Shown: piece after piece, positions 1 through 6,934 of the stretch | Layout: each line of letters opens with the position of its first letter | Numbering within the stretch: the first letter of the stretch is position 1 | Source: Oceaniglobus ichthyenteri | GTDB taxonomy: Bacteria > Pseudomonadota > Alphaproteobacteria > Rhodobacterales > Rhodobacteraceae | Direction of reading: 5' to 3' | DNA length: 59,564 bases | Assembly (NCBI RefSeq): GCF_003057885.1 | Contig: NZ_QAGK01000016.1 | Span: forward strand, 1 to 59,564 | Notes under the pieces: generated by a model | What the model was told of the DNA's origin: nothing | Databases searched by the model: none | Seen by the model: the letters and a program-made list of their open reading frames with translations, nothing else | Program-made: the position numbers and the translations under genes

Positions 1-127
1 TCCAAGCACACCCCCCTCCAAGCTAACGAACTGACGTCCGCGAACGTCGATGGCGCTAACGTTTACGGCCCCGATGACAGCCACATCGGTGACGTGTCGC
101 ATTTCCATGGCACGGGTCATTCCGCGC
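1..127. repeat. Terminal direct repeat, left copy (circular closure)
   Basis: The first 127 bases are repeated exactly as the last 127 bases of the window. The repeat lies inside a reading frame that is only complete when the two ends are joined. A 127-base identical overlap is what a k-mer assembler leaves at the ends of a circular contig, so this is read as an assembly overlap on a circular plasmid and not as a biological repeat. Confidence 0.9.
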
Positions 128-288
128 AGGCCATTGTAGATGTCGGTGGATTTCTCGGCCTGGGTGCAAAGCCGGTGTCCCTGCCTGTTTCAAATCTGAA
201 CTTCATGCGCGACGAAGGTGGCAAGGTTCACGCAACGACCGCCATGACGAAGGACCAGTTGAAAGATCTGCCTGAGCACAAGCACTGA
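1..288 (+). CDS. PRC-barrel domain protein, 3' part (gene crosses the circular junction)
   Basis: Codons 4-98 of a 98-residue protein whose ATG lies at 59429, just before the terminal repeat. The frame is open from base 1 and stops with TGA at 286-288. The product carries the PRC-barrel pattern DGANVYGPDDSHIGD followed by VDVGGFLGLGAKPV, closely matching the second PRC-barrel protein of this plasmid at 35777-36130 (NGTDVYGNDGAHIGT and GFGGFLGLGEDHHPV). PRC-barrel proteins of this short type are cytoplasmic, often stress induced, and of unknown biochemical role. This copy is shorter than its paralogue and has lost part of the strand region between the two motifs. The C-terminus is EHKH. A hairpin follows the stop codon. 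An EcfG-like promoter lies upstream of the start at 59364-59388. Confidence 0.85.
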   Translation, partial: SKHTPLQANELTSANVDGANVYGPDDSHIGDVSHFHGTGHSAQAIVDVGGFLGLGAKPVSLPVSNLNFMRDEGGKVHATTAMTKDQLKDLPEHKH

Positions 289-292
289 CTAT

Positions 293-339
293 TCTGCATT
301 TCGCAGAAAATGGGGCCAGCATATCTATATGTGCTGGCC
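293..339 (+). terminator. Tandem hairpins after the PRC-barrel gene
   Basis: Two stems follow the stop at 288: TTCTGC/GCAGAA (293-309) and GGCCAGCA/TGCTGGCC (314-321 with 332-339), the second followed by TTCTC. They probably terminate the junction-spanning PRC-barrel transcript. The T-run is weak. Confidence 0.5.
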
Positions 340-427
340 TTCTCACTGTCTGATATCGCCTGTCTTTCACCCAAGATCATATGGAACGATCCTTCGTGGC
401 GACCACTCCATCAAGTTAAGATTTGTC

Positions 428-1105
428 ATGTGTAACCTTTACTCAAACACCATGCCGCCAGCCGCGATGCGCCAACTCTTCGCGGTAGACGCGCAGCACG
501 ATCAGCTCGGCAACGCAGAGCCTCTGCCCGCGATTTTCCCGAAAGGGACTGCCCCGGTTGTTGCCCTGAACGATGACGGCGACCGTGCGCTCTGGAAAAC
601 GCACTGGGGCTTCGTGCTGCCGCAGGTCTCGAAAAAGACCGGCGATCCGATCCAGCCAAAGGCGGTCAACAACGCCCGCGATGACAAGCTGCAGACATCA
701 TCTTTTTGGAAGAAAAGCTTTGTTGAACGCCGATGCCTGATCCCGGCGACGAGCTTCTGCGAGGCCAAGGGGCGCAACCCAGCCACCTATGTCTGGTTTG
801 GCGTCAACGGCGAAGATGCGCGCCCACCCTTCGCCCTCGCTGGTGTCTGGCGGGCATTCAACGGGAATTATGGCGGCGAGCACTGCGATCTGATCACCTC
901 TTCCATGATCACCACGACACCGAACGAGCTGGTGGGGGATACTCATCCGGACCGTATGCCCGCAATCCTGCATCCGGAAGACTATGAAGAATGGCTCACA
1001 AGCGAGCCGGAAGTAGCATTTAAACTGATACGACCGTTTCCGACTGAGAAAATGGTCATTTATCAATCGGGCGAAGGGCTCAAATCCGACTGGGGCGATC
1101 TTTAA
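428..1105 (+). CDS. yedK: SRAP-family protein (YedK/HMCES, abasic-site DNA-protein crosslinker)
   Basis: A 225-residue SOS-response-associated peptidase family protein. Members crosslink through their N-terminal cysteine to abasic sites in single-stranded DNA and shield them. The ATG at 428 is chosen over the in-frame start at 329 because it places the essential cysteine at position 2 (MCNLYS). Other family residues are present: N81/N82 with R84 (NNARDD), E112 (SFCEAKG) and H173 in THPDRMP. Length is typical. It lies just upstream of the SOS-controlled umuDC genes on the same strand, but the SOS box is between them, so it has its own promoter. I see no SOS box in front of this gene. With umuDC and Ku-LigD it makes DNA damage tolerance a clear theme of this plasmid. 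The symbol follows the family, and the plasmid copy may carry another name. Confidence 0.92.
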   Translation: MCNLYSNTMPPAAMRQLFAVDAQHDQLGNAEPLPAIFPKGTAPVVALNDDGDRALWKTHWGFVLPQVSKKTGDPIQPKAVNNARDDKLQTSSFWKKSFVERRCLIPATSFCEAKGRNPATYVWFGVNGEDARPPFALAGVWRAFNGNYGGEHCDLITSSMITTTPNELVGDTHPDRMPAILHPEDYEEWLTSEPEVAFKLIRPFPTEKMVIYQSGEGLKSDWGDL

Positions 1106-1161
1106 TTTCAGGGCCGCCAGCCGGATCAATCTTGACAGTCACGGGGCATATGACAGATTAA

Positions 1162-1176
1162 GAACAAAATAAGAAC
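1162..1176 (+). promoter_or_regulatory. Alphaproteobacterial LexA box for umuDC
   Basis: GAAC-AAAATAA-GAAC is an exact match to the direct-repeat SOS box GAAC/GTTC-N7-GAAC/GTTC used by alphaproteobacterial LexA. It ends 14 bases before the umuD start codon, a position where bound LexA would block transcription. The same box was not found before the other repair genes on the plasmid. Confidence 0.85.
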
Positions 1177-1190
1177 CACTAAGGATTTCC

Positions 1191-1625
1191 ATGCCTCTGC
1201 ACCGCGTCGAACAACCTGTCACTGCCAACGGTTTTCCGATGCGCCTCGTCACCATGCCTGCCAGTGCGGGGTTTCCATCACCTGCTGGGGACGACCTTGA
1301 GGACGAAATCGACCCTATGGCTTGGGTCGTGCGCCATCCGGCGTCCACCTTTTGGTGGCGTGTGGAGGGGGACTGCCTCTGGGACGTGGGGATCCGGGAT
1401 GGTGACATCATTGCTGTGGATCGCGCGGGCAAGAAGCGCCTCGGCCGCGCCGTCTTGGCCGTTGTCGAGGGTGCCGTGACGGCAAAGATCCTGCGCAAAC
1501 GCGGGGACAGGTATTATTTGGCTCCGGCAAACAGCCGGGAGAAGTTCCCCGACATCGAACTGACCGAAGACAGCGAGATCTGGGGTGTGATCGCAGGCGT
1601 CGTGCGGCGATATGATCTGGCGTGA
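1191..1625 (+). CDS. umuD: UmuD-like S24 family protein with Cys in place of the catalytic Ser
   Basis: A 144-residue UmuD homologue, the regulatory subunit of DNA polymerase V. UmuD cleaves itself on RecA filaments to UmuD', which binds UmuC. The cleavage segment is conserved as [11 protein letters not shown], with a predicted cut at A26-G27. The active-site region reads [17 protein letters not shown]: the usual GDSM serine is Cys62 (codon TGC at 1374-1376), and the Met after it is Leu. The partner lysine is present (K99 in VTAKIL). A TCC-to-TGC change would explain the Cys. A thiol may still attack, so the protein could be active, slow or non-cleavable. The ATG at 1191 has AAGGA upstream and an SOS box at 1162. 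It overlaps umuC by GTGA, so the two are translationally coupled. Confidence 0.9.
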   Translation: MPLHRVEQPVTANGFPMRLVTMPASAGFPSPAGDDLEDEIDPMAWVVRHPASTFWWRVEGDCLWDVGIRDGDIIAVDRAGKKRLGRAVLAVVEGAVTAKILRKRGDRYYLAPANSREKFPDIELTEDSEIWGVIAGVVRRYDLA

Positions 1626-2893
1626 AGCGGCCCATCGCGATCAGCGACAGCGCGAACTTTTATGTCAGCGCTGAACGGATCTTCGATCCGACCCTGAAAA
1701 ATGTGCCTGTCATCGTGCTGTCGAACAATGACGGCTGCGCCGTGGCACGCAGCGACGAGGCCAAAGCACTTGGCATCAGGATGGGCGAGCCTTTGCATTT
1801 GATCCGCGACAAGATCGCGGCGCATGGCGTGCGGGTGTTCAGTTCCAACTACACGCTGTATGGCGACATCTCCCGGCGGGTTGTCGAGGTCTATGAAGAT
1901 TTCACACCAAACGTGGAAATCTACTCGATCGACGAGTGTTTTCTGGATTTCACCGGCTTTAAAGATCGTGTGGCCCACGCTCGCGCTATGCGGTCTGAGG
2001 TTCTGCAACGTATCGGCGTCCCGGTGCGGGTCGGCATTGCATCTTCCAAAACTCTGGCGAAATGCGCGAACGATGTCGCTAAGAAAAACCCGATTTTCGC
2101 GGGGGTTCTGGACATGATGGATGAAGCGCTTGCGGATCTCATCCTGCCCATGGTGCCGGTTGGAGACATCTGGGGCGTCGGACGACAGACACAAAAGAAG
2201 CTGCATGGTGTAGGAATCCACACGGCTGCAGAACTGCGGGACATGCCACTGCGGCAAGCCCGTGCCGTTGGCACTGTTGTGCTTGAGCGCACGATTTTGG
2301 AGCTGCAGGGCGAGGCCTGCCTGTCTTTCGACGAGGTAGAGCCTCAACGTAAAGGCATGGCGGTCACGCGCTCCTCAGGGACACCAATGACGGACTTCGA
2401 TACGTTGTTTCAGGCGATCACCGCACATGCGACACGAGCGGCAGAAAAGCTTCGCAGACATGGGCTCGTCGCCGGAACACTGACGGTCTTCTATCATACT
2501 AACAGGCATCGACCGGACCGACCTCAGTATTCGGGGTCGCGTTCTACCCGGATGATGCCGATGTCGTCGGATACCTTCGATCTTGTCGAAGCGGCACGGC
2601 GCTGCGCACAGGCGGCTTGGCCAAAGGCGCACGTCGGGACCTTCGGATTTACGAAAGCCGGCGTGCTCTTGGACGATCTGGTGCGGCTCGAAGACCGGCC
2701 GCAGACCTTGTTTGACGTCGCACGTCCAAAGTCTGCAGCGCTCATGACCGCGCTTGATCAAGTGAATGATCGGTTCGGGAAGAAGACGATGGTGCTGGCG
2801 AGTGAAGGCATGCAGAGGCCATGGCAGCTGCGGGCGGATCATCGCAGCCCGCGTTATACCACTCGGATGTCTGATCTACCTGTGGTGCGCTAA
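1622..2893 (+). CDS. umuC: UmuC-like Y-family DNA polymerase V catalytic subunit
   Basis: A 423-residue Y-family polymerase that performs mutagenic translesion synthesis with UmuD'2. It starts with GTG at 1622 inside the umuD stop. The metal-binding acidic residues are seen: D9 in [15 protein letters not shown] and D104-E105 in [10 protein letters not shown]. Next come the helix-hairpin-helix region ([15 protein letters not shown], about 180) and the little-finger and C-terminal UmuC region (about 240-420). Full length for the family. It is controlled with umuD by the LexA box at 1162. Plasmid-borne umuDC pairs are common and raise survival and mutation after DNA damage. Nothing suggests the polymerase itself is broken, so the altered UmuD is the weak point of the pair. 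Confidence 0.93.
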   Translation: MKRPIAISDSANFYVSAERIFDPTLKNVPVIVLSNNDGCAVARSDEAKALGIRMGEPLHLIRDKIAAHGVRVFSSNYTLYGDISRRVVEVYEDFTPNVEIYSIDECFLDFTGFKDRVAHARAMRSEVLQRIGVPVRVGIASSKTLAKCANDVAKKNPIFAGVLDMMDEALADLILPMVPVGDIWGVGRQTQKKLHGVGIHTAAELRDMPLRQARAVGTVVLERTILELQGEACLSFDEVEPQRKGMAVTRSSGTPMTDFDTLFQAITAHATRAAEKLRRHGLVAGTLTVFYHTNRHRPDRPQYSGSRSTRMMPMSSDTFDLVEAARRCAQAAWPKAHVGTFGFTKAGVLLDDLVRLEDRPQTLFDVARPKSAALMTALDQVNDRFGKKTMVLASEGMQRPWQLRADHRSPRYTTRMSDLPVVR

Positions 2894-2954
2894 TCGACAG
2901 CATCCCAATCTGTCTGAAGCAGCGCTGGTGCAGAAATAATATGCCTCAGTTCAC

Positions 2955-2982
2955 TTGACACTATTGCGTGCGAGGTAGTGTA
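2955..2982 (+). promoter_or_regulatory. Sigma-70-like promoter with overlapping inverted repeat
   Basis: TTGACA at 2955-2960 is followed about 17 bases later by a TAGTGT/TGTAGT -10 candidate. The inverted repeat ACACTA (2958-2963)/TAGTGT (2976-2981) sits across both elements, as an operator would. It precedes the gene at 3027, which may encode its own repressor. Confidence 0.45.
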
Positions 2983-3026
2983 GTAAGTCAGAAAATTAAG
3001 GTTACTTCTAACCAATCAGGGAATAA

Positions 3027-3392
3027 ATGTCATATTCTGAAAGTAAGAAACACTCTATGCGAACTGCGTCTGCAGAACGTCGCGGGCGCCTGAAAGATGC
3101 GGGCCTCGTGCAACGGTCTGTCTGGATCCGGGAAGAAGACAGCGAAGCTTTTGACGCCGCTACTGCTGCTCTGACCGATCACGCCCGTATTATCTCATAT
3201 CTGATCGGATATGATCTTGGCATGACGCCGAAAGAAATTTTCGCTGCGATAAAGAAGCACGGCTTGGCCTATACCCCCGAAGATATGCAACTGCTGTTAT
3301 CTCGCGGTTGGATCCATGATGATGATGATGCAACCGAGGCAGTGCTCCGGAAATACAATATGTCGATAACGCTTGATGCATTGAGATCGTGA
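3027..3392 (+). CDS. Hypothetical protein, possible ribbon-helix-helix-like N-terminus
   Basis: A 121-residue soluble protein that I do not recognise as a named family. The N-terminal third (LVQRSVWIREEDSEAFDAA) has the strand-then-helix pattern of ribbon-helix-helix DNA binders, where a short strand with alternating residues precedes an amphipathic helix. The middle contains GMTPKEIFAAIKKHG and a poly-Asp stretch (HDDDDA, about 93-97). AGGGA lies a few bases before the ATG. It stands alone, with a promoter plus inverted repeat upstream (2955-2982) and a strong terminator downstream (3404-3431), which fits an autoregulated single gene. Function unknown. The DNA-binding idea is inference. Confidence 0.65.
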   Translation: MSYSESKKHSMRTASAERRGRLKDAGLVQRSVWIREEDSEAFDAATAALTDHARIISYLIGYDLGMTPKEIFAAIKKHGLAYTPEDMQLLLSRGWIHDDDDATEAVLRKYNMSITLDALRS

Positions 3393-3403
3393 CCCTCAAA
3401 TGA

Positions 3404-3431
3404 AAAGGGGCTGCGTTACCACAGCCCCTTT
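3404..3431 (+). terminator. Rho-independent terminator
   Basis: Perfect 10-bp stem AAAGGGGCTG (3404-3413) / CAGCCCCTTT (3422-3431) with an 8-base loop, 11 bases after the stop of the 121-residue gene. Confidence 0.75.
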
Positions 3432-3438
3432 CTGATAT

Positions 3439-3454
3439 CCCCGCATGTGCGGGG
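3439..3454. repeat. Short palindrome CCCCGCA-TG-TGCGGGG, copy 1
   Basis: Perfect 7-bp inverted repeat in the context TATCCCCGCATGTGCGGGGC. A near-identical copy lies 109 bases downstream at 3548-3563. The function is unknown. It could be a protein-binding site or a small stem. Confidence 0.5.
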
Positions 3455-3547
3455 CTAAAACGCCCGTTACTGCCTGTAAGCACAGACAAGACGTTTCGAT
3501 CAATCGATCACATCTAAGTATACACTAAGATGATTAGTCTGATCTAT

Positions 3548-3563
3548 CCCCGCATTTGCGGGG
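3548..3563. repeat. Short palindrome CCCCGCA-TT-TGCGGGG, copy 2
   Basis: Second copy of the palindrome at 3439-3454, differing only in the loop (TT for TG) and sharing the flanking TAT and C. Confidence 0.5.
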
Positions 3564-3568
3564 CACGT

Positions 3569-3680
3569 CCTCAACTTTCGCTGAGGGCGGCCTCAGGGAC
3601 AAACGTTGTTAAGTTAAGTTAACATCGAGTGTCTTCTCAGCCGCCTATCCGGCGGTAGACTGTCCCTGAGACAACTTAAC
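3569..3680. other. Highly structured non-coding segment
   Basis: No gene is seen between 3393 and 3804. This part can form an outer 10-bp stem CTCAGGGACA (3592-3601) / TGTCCCTGAG (3661-3670), an inner hairpin CCGCC/GGCGG (around 3641-3655), and a separate hairpin CCTCA/TGAGG (3569-3586). CTCAG/CTGAG segments occur four times and could pair in alternative ways. It might be a small structured RNA, a terminator cluster or a recombination site. No known class was recognised. Confidence 0.4.
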
Positions 3681-3804
3681 CATACCTTCTCTCAACGAGG
3701 CTTGCAAGCAATAATTTTAGCAAGCTTACATTTTTGTTTACTTGCAACCAATATGCTGAAGGATCGCTCCCATTTGCAAACCTTCGAGTGTTCTCTTTGC
3801 GACC

Positions 3805-4674
3805 TCATATCGCATTCAGCAGCACCTCCGTGACAGCAGCAGGTTTCTCCCGATGAGCAAAATGCCCCACATCCGGCCAGGTGATTTTCTGCTTGATCGA
3901 TGTGAAGAACACTTCATCCCGGGCGACATAGGCGGGGGGCTCCAGTGGATCCTGCCCTCCCCGGATTATTGTCGTCGGCACCGTAACCCTGGGTCTTGCC
4001 GAAAGTGTCGTCTGGATATCAGAAAGGCGCGCATCGTGTCCCTTTCCCGTGTAGGCGGACAGAACAATCTCAACAAAATCCTGGGTCATAAACGATTTCA
4101 CAACGCCGGCGAGAGCGATTTCACGTTCTGTCGCACACCAGCCCGGTGACCAGATGCTCCAAAGATATCTGGCGAACCGGTCCATATCATCCTCGAGGAT
4201 TCTCTCGGCAAACGGCGTTTTCAGCAGGAGCTCATACCAATTTTCCTGCAGGATTGAGTAGGTCGGCAACAGGTCTTTGTTTGGCGGCGCGATGGCATAG
4301 CTGCCAAACGTCACAAGGCGCTCCACGTGCTCGGAGTAAAGTGCCGCAAGACCCTGCGCGGTCCGCGCGCCCAGACCGTGACCGACAAATGTCGCGCGAT
4401 CAATGCAAAGCACGTCCATGATCTCGAGCACATCCATGATCAGTGACGCGGTATCTCCCGAACGCAGCATTGATCCGTCGCGAAAAGTCGTAAGGCCAAA
4501 ACCCCTCATGTAGGGGGCCAGCGTGCGGATGCCCTTATCGGCGAGCAGGTTCATGACCGGAAGAAATCCCGTGGCATCGTCCGGAAAACCATGCAGGAAG
4601 ATGATAACCCGGCCATCTGCAGGCCCGCGTTCGAGGAATGCGACCTCAAGAGAAGGGGTGTAAAGTTTGTTCAT
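3805..4674 (-). CDS. Alpha/beta hydrolase-fold protein lacking the catalytic nucleophile
   Basis: A 289-residue alpha/beta hydrolase resembling epoxide hydrolases and haloalkane dehalogenases. The oxyanion-hole segment LHGFPDD (28-34) is present, as are a candidate acid (GGQDPLEPP, about 245) and the final histidine (VGHFAHREKP, about 272). The nucleophile elbow, however, reads VGHGLGA: position 100 is Gly (GGT on the coding strand, 4377-4375) where the family has Ser or Asp. One base change would restore either AGT or GAT. The protein is otherwise full length and well conserved, so it may be a recently inactivated enzyme or a binding protein. It has no signal peptide and stands alone between a structured region and an unrelated gene. 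Confidence 0.85.
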   Translation of the reverse strand: MNKLYTPSLEVAFLERGPADGRVIIFLHGFPDDATGFLPVMNLLADKGIRTLAPYMRGFGLTTFRDGSMLRSGDTASLIMDVLEIMDVLCIDRATFVGHGLGARTAQGLAALYSEHVERLVTFGSYAIAPPNKDLLPTYSILQENWYELLLKTPFAERILEDDMDRFARYLWSIWSPGWCATEREIALAGVVKSFMTQDFVEIVLSAYTGKGHDARLSDIQTTLSARPRVTVPTTIIRGGQDPLEPPAYVARDEVFFTSIKQKITWPDVGHFAHREKPAAVTEVLLNAI

Positions 4675-4767
4675 GACAGCGCCCTCCGCTGCGGGTGCGG
4701 ATCAAGCGCGAATGAACGCGGCGGGAGCAGTGTAAGCAGAAGCAACATCATTGCATTATTACTCCAA

Positions 4768-5148
4768 TCACGCTGCACTCAGGGCATATGACACCGCATT
4801 TTTGGCGATAGTGTCCCGCTGTGCTTCGGTCAGTTCCACATGCACACGCTGCGGGGTTTTCGGATAGCGTTTTTCCCGCGTAATCTGGTCGATCCGGATA
4901 CCCTTGGTCGTCAACATGGCCACAACCTTGATACCGTTTACCGGAAACCGATATGCCATAGCATCAGCACCCGCAGACAAATATGTGACACGTGCTCCCG
5001 ACCGCTTATTTTGCGGCAAATGCGTAAGGCGATCACGAACAGCCCTCACGATAGCAGCCTCGATCTCCGTGAGATTTGGAGTATTTACGCCAGCGATATT
5101 TGCATGTGTTGCGACCGCGTCGAGGCGGCGATTGTAGGAAATCTTCAT
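4768..5148 (-). CDS. Hypothetical protein
   Basis: A 126-residue soluble protein that I do not recognise. It is basic at the N-terminus (MKISYNRRLDAVATHANIAG), has a helical middle and ends in a helix (LTEAQRDTIAKNAVSYALSAA). It has no signal peptide or membrane segment. It lies between the hydrolase and the secreted protein on the same strand, 93 bases upstream of the hydrolase start, so co-transcription with it is possible. Codon use is similar to its neighbours. No function can be offered. Confidence 0.55.
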   Translation of the reverse strand: MKISYNRRLDAVATHANIAGVNTPNLTEIEAAIVRAVRDRLTHLPQNKRSGARVTYLSAGADAMAYRFPVNGIKVVAMLTTKGIRIDQITREKRYPKTPQRVHVELTEAQRDTIAKNAVSYALSAA

Positions 5149-5298
5149 TAGTCCATCCTTCTAATGCCAACAGATTTTCTGCGGCTCTAGAGCATTTCTT
5201 AAGTAGGACTTTTGATCGCGCTAGGTCTGAAAGAAAGAATATTGGGGAAAACCCGAAATATTACAACTTCGTGAACAGACAGTATCATGGAATTGCCA

Positions 5299-5333
5299 AA
5301 ATCTGGCAAATTATTGAAAAGATTGCCAGATTT
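5299..5333. repeat. 11-bp inverted repeat in AT-rich spacer
   Basis: AAATCTGGCAA (5299-5309) and TTGCCAGATTT (5323-5333) are perfect inverted copies 13 bases apart, and a third half-copy TTGCCA lies just before. The repeat sits between the stop of the secreted-protein gene (5388, minus strand) and the next gene, so it may act as that gene's terminator or as a binding site. The surrounding 5149-5387 is AT-rich and holds no gene. Confidence 0.45.
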
Positions 5334-5387
5334 CGGAAGCTTTAAACGATGCCCGAAAAAAAAGGCGGCACCGCGTGACCAAGACAC

Positions 5388-6008
5388 CTATGGCACGCGA
5401 CACTCGAACGTGTCGCCGCTTTGCGGAGAATACCACGTGAAGGATGTCGTTGTGACGTCGAAAGCGGCAAAACGGTATCCATCGGTCAACGCCACCAGAT
5501 AATCGTCCCCCATTCGCTCGATGGTATCGACAGGTTTGCCCTGATAGTGCCTCGCGCTGATGGTTGTGCTGGCTCCACCACATATCCACTCGCCGAAAAT
5601 CGGCAGGGCTCCTTCTGCAGCCACAGCGCACAGGTGGAATCCGGCATCGCCCAGGCAAACTCCTTGCGCGGCCAGCTCCTCGCGCGCGGCGTTCCTCTTG
5701 GCACACCAGCCGTCGATGTTGGCCTGACCTACAGCGCCACGGCATTCTTCAGAGTAGACCTTGTATTGCGTCAGCAGGCGGGAGGTTTCCTCAGTTGGGC
5801 CCTGATAGATGTGGCCGTTCGGCGCGGGCCCAAAGGTCTCGGTCGCAGCGCATGCGCCAAAACCGGACTGGGTTAGGCACTCTCCGGCGGCGATCGCCTC
5901 GTGCCACTCCGGTGTGATGGTAACGAGACCATTAATTTGAGTCTCCGTTTGAGCGGCCGACGCGACCAGCGCGCTTGACATCAATACGGTATTAAAAAAT
6001 TTCATCAA
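5388..6008 (-). CDS. Secreted cysteine-rich hypothetical protein
   Basis: A 206-residue protein with a clear Sec signal peptide (MMKFFNTVLMSSALVASAAQ, cut near 20). The mature part contains about eight cysteines (GECLTQSGFGACA, SEECRGA, DGWCAKR, GVCLGDAGFHLCA, WICGG, TFECRVP), an even number that suits disulfide bonds in the periplasm. Two cysteine-pair segments, CLTQSGFGAC and CLGDAGFHLC, look like a duplicated unit. It is probably an exported structural or binding protein. I do not recognise the family, and no enzymatic motif is visible. It stands alone with its own presumed promoter. Confidence 0.7.
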   Translation of the reverse strand: MMKFFNTVLMSSALVASAAQTETQINGLVTITPEWHEAIAAGECLTQSGFGACAATETFGPAPNGHIYQGPTEETSRLLTQYKVYSEECRGAVGQANIDGWCAKRNAAREELAAQGVCLGDAGFHLCAVAAEGALPIFGEWICGGASTTISARHYQGKPVDTIERMGDDYLVALTDGYRFAAFDVTTTSFTWYSPQSGDTFECRVP

Positions 6009-6188
6009 AATATCCTTGTTTTACAGAGAACACATTAGCCATGGCCTTGAAGAGGCCTGCAAGCGCGGTTTCAGGTGTTCCAGAGAGTGCTGTCAGGGCC
6101 GTGCGCCGATCACCAAGGCGCGACCTGAAATTTCAAATTCCAGCTTCAGGCTGCAGCCATCCATCAGGCCGACTGCAGCTTTCAGTAT

Positions 6189-6572
6189 TCAAAGTTCGTG
6201 TGCATAGAGCAGCCGGACGGCGTAATACGACGCGGCTACATAGAGAGTCAGGCCCACAAAAGAAATTGCCAGACTCGGGTGTCCATTGAACAACGCGATG
6301 AAGGTCATGACCGGATATACACCCGTCACCCATGCGGGGATCAGAACGATGGCGAGCACTGCAGCGAGATAACTGGACAGCGCCAAGGCCACGAAACGGA
6401 GGCCATCCGGCGCAATTGAAGCTGCGGCCACCTGCCCGAGGGCTTGCCATTTCAGGATATCGATTATGCTCCAGGCATCATCCAGAACGTCTGCCTCAAG
6501 TTGGTTGAGCAGGACGTAGACTTGTGCCGCGATAACGCAGATGGCACCGATAATTTGGGCGGGGATTTGCAT
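6189..6572 (-). CDS. Small integral membrane protein, unknown
   Basis: A 127-residue protein starting MQIPAQIIGAICVIAAQ. The ATG at 6572 is preferred to the one 27 bases upstream because GGAG lies 7 bases before it. About four hydrophobic segments are visible: IIGAICVIAAQVYVLL near the start, FVALALSSYLAAVLAIVLIPAW, PVMTFIALF and LAISFVGLTLYVAASYY. It is an inner-membrane protein with no recognised domain. It lies in tandem upstream of the secreted protein gene (5388-6008) but 180 bases away, so an operon is uncertain. Confidence 0.6.
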   Translation of the reverse strand: MQIPAQIIGAICVIAAQVYVLLNQLEADVLDDAWSIIDILKWQALGQVAAASIAPDGLRFVALALSSYLAAVLAIVLIPAWVTGVYPVMTFIALFNGHPSLAISFVGLTLYVAASYYAVRLLYAHEL

Positions 6573-6871
6573 CTTTTTTCTCCATAAATTTTCATGCAAA
6601 TTTCCCTTTTCATAATTTATTTCAGTTACTTATATTACCACCCCACTGCCACCTGCGTCAAACAAACTTCGGAAAAAATATTTCCAAATCCGCACTTTTT
6701 CTTGGCATTGTCAGTGACGTTGATTGAGATAAGGATTGCTGGGTCAAGTCGCGCCGCGAAACGGACCAATGTTGCACACACGAAACTTTAATCCGCGTAA
6801 TGTTCCATGTGTGCTACATCATCATGCCGACCAGGTGATCTTTCACGCCCTGCCCGCCTCAGGTCCATAAT
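6573..6871. other. Intergenic region without a recognised gene
   Basis: AT-rich spacer between the small membrane protein gene (start at 6572, minus strand) and the end of the AAA+ ATPase gene. Short open frames here have no ribosome-binding site and no recognisable product. I see nothing beyond likely promoter sequence for the membrane protein gene. Confidence 0.4.
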
Positions 6872-6927
6872 GTTCAACACAGTTAACATTTCAGCTGGTT
6901 TTGCCAAAAATGTTAAATGCGTTGAAC
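6872..6927. terminator. Long imperfect inverted repeat after the AAA+ gene
   Basis: GTTCAAC (6872-6878) pairs with GTTGAAC (6921-6927), and inside it GTTAACATTT (6882-6891) pairs with AAATGTTAA near 6907. It lies directly downstream of the AAA+ ATPase stop codon (6935, minus strand), so it is probably a terminator, though an operator is possible. Confidence 0.45.
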
Positions 6928-6934
6928 TTTTCTG

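Noticed and set aside
1-127. Phage-type direct terminal repeat
   Set aside because: No phage structural genes are present, the repeat lies inside an ordinary gene that becomes whole on joining, and the length matches an assembler overlap.
3436-3564. CRISPR array based on the two CCCCGCA/TGCGGGG palindromes
   Set aside because: Only two copies, 109 bases apart, with no intervening repeat and no cas genes; the spacing does not fit a repeat-spacer unit.
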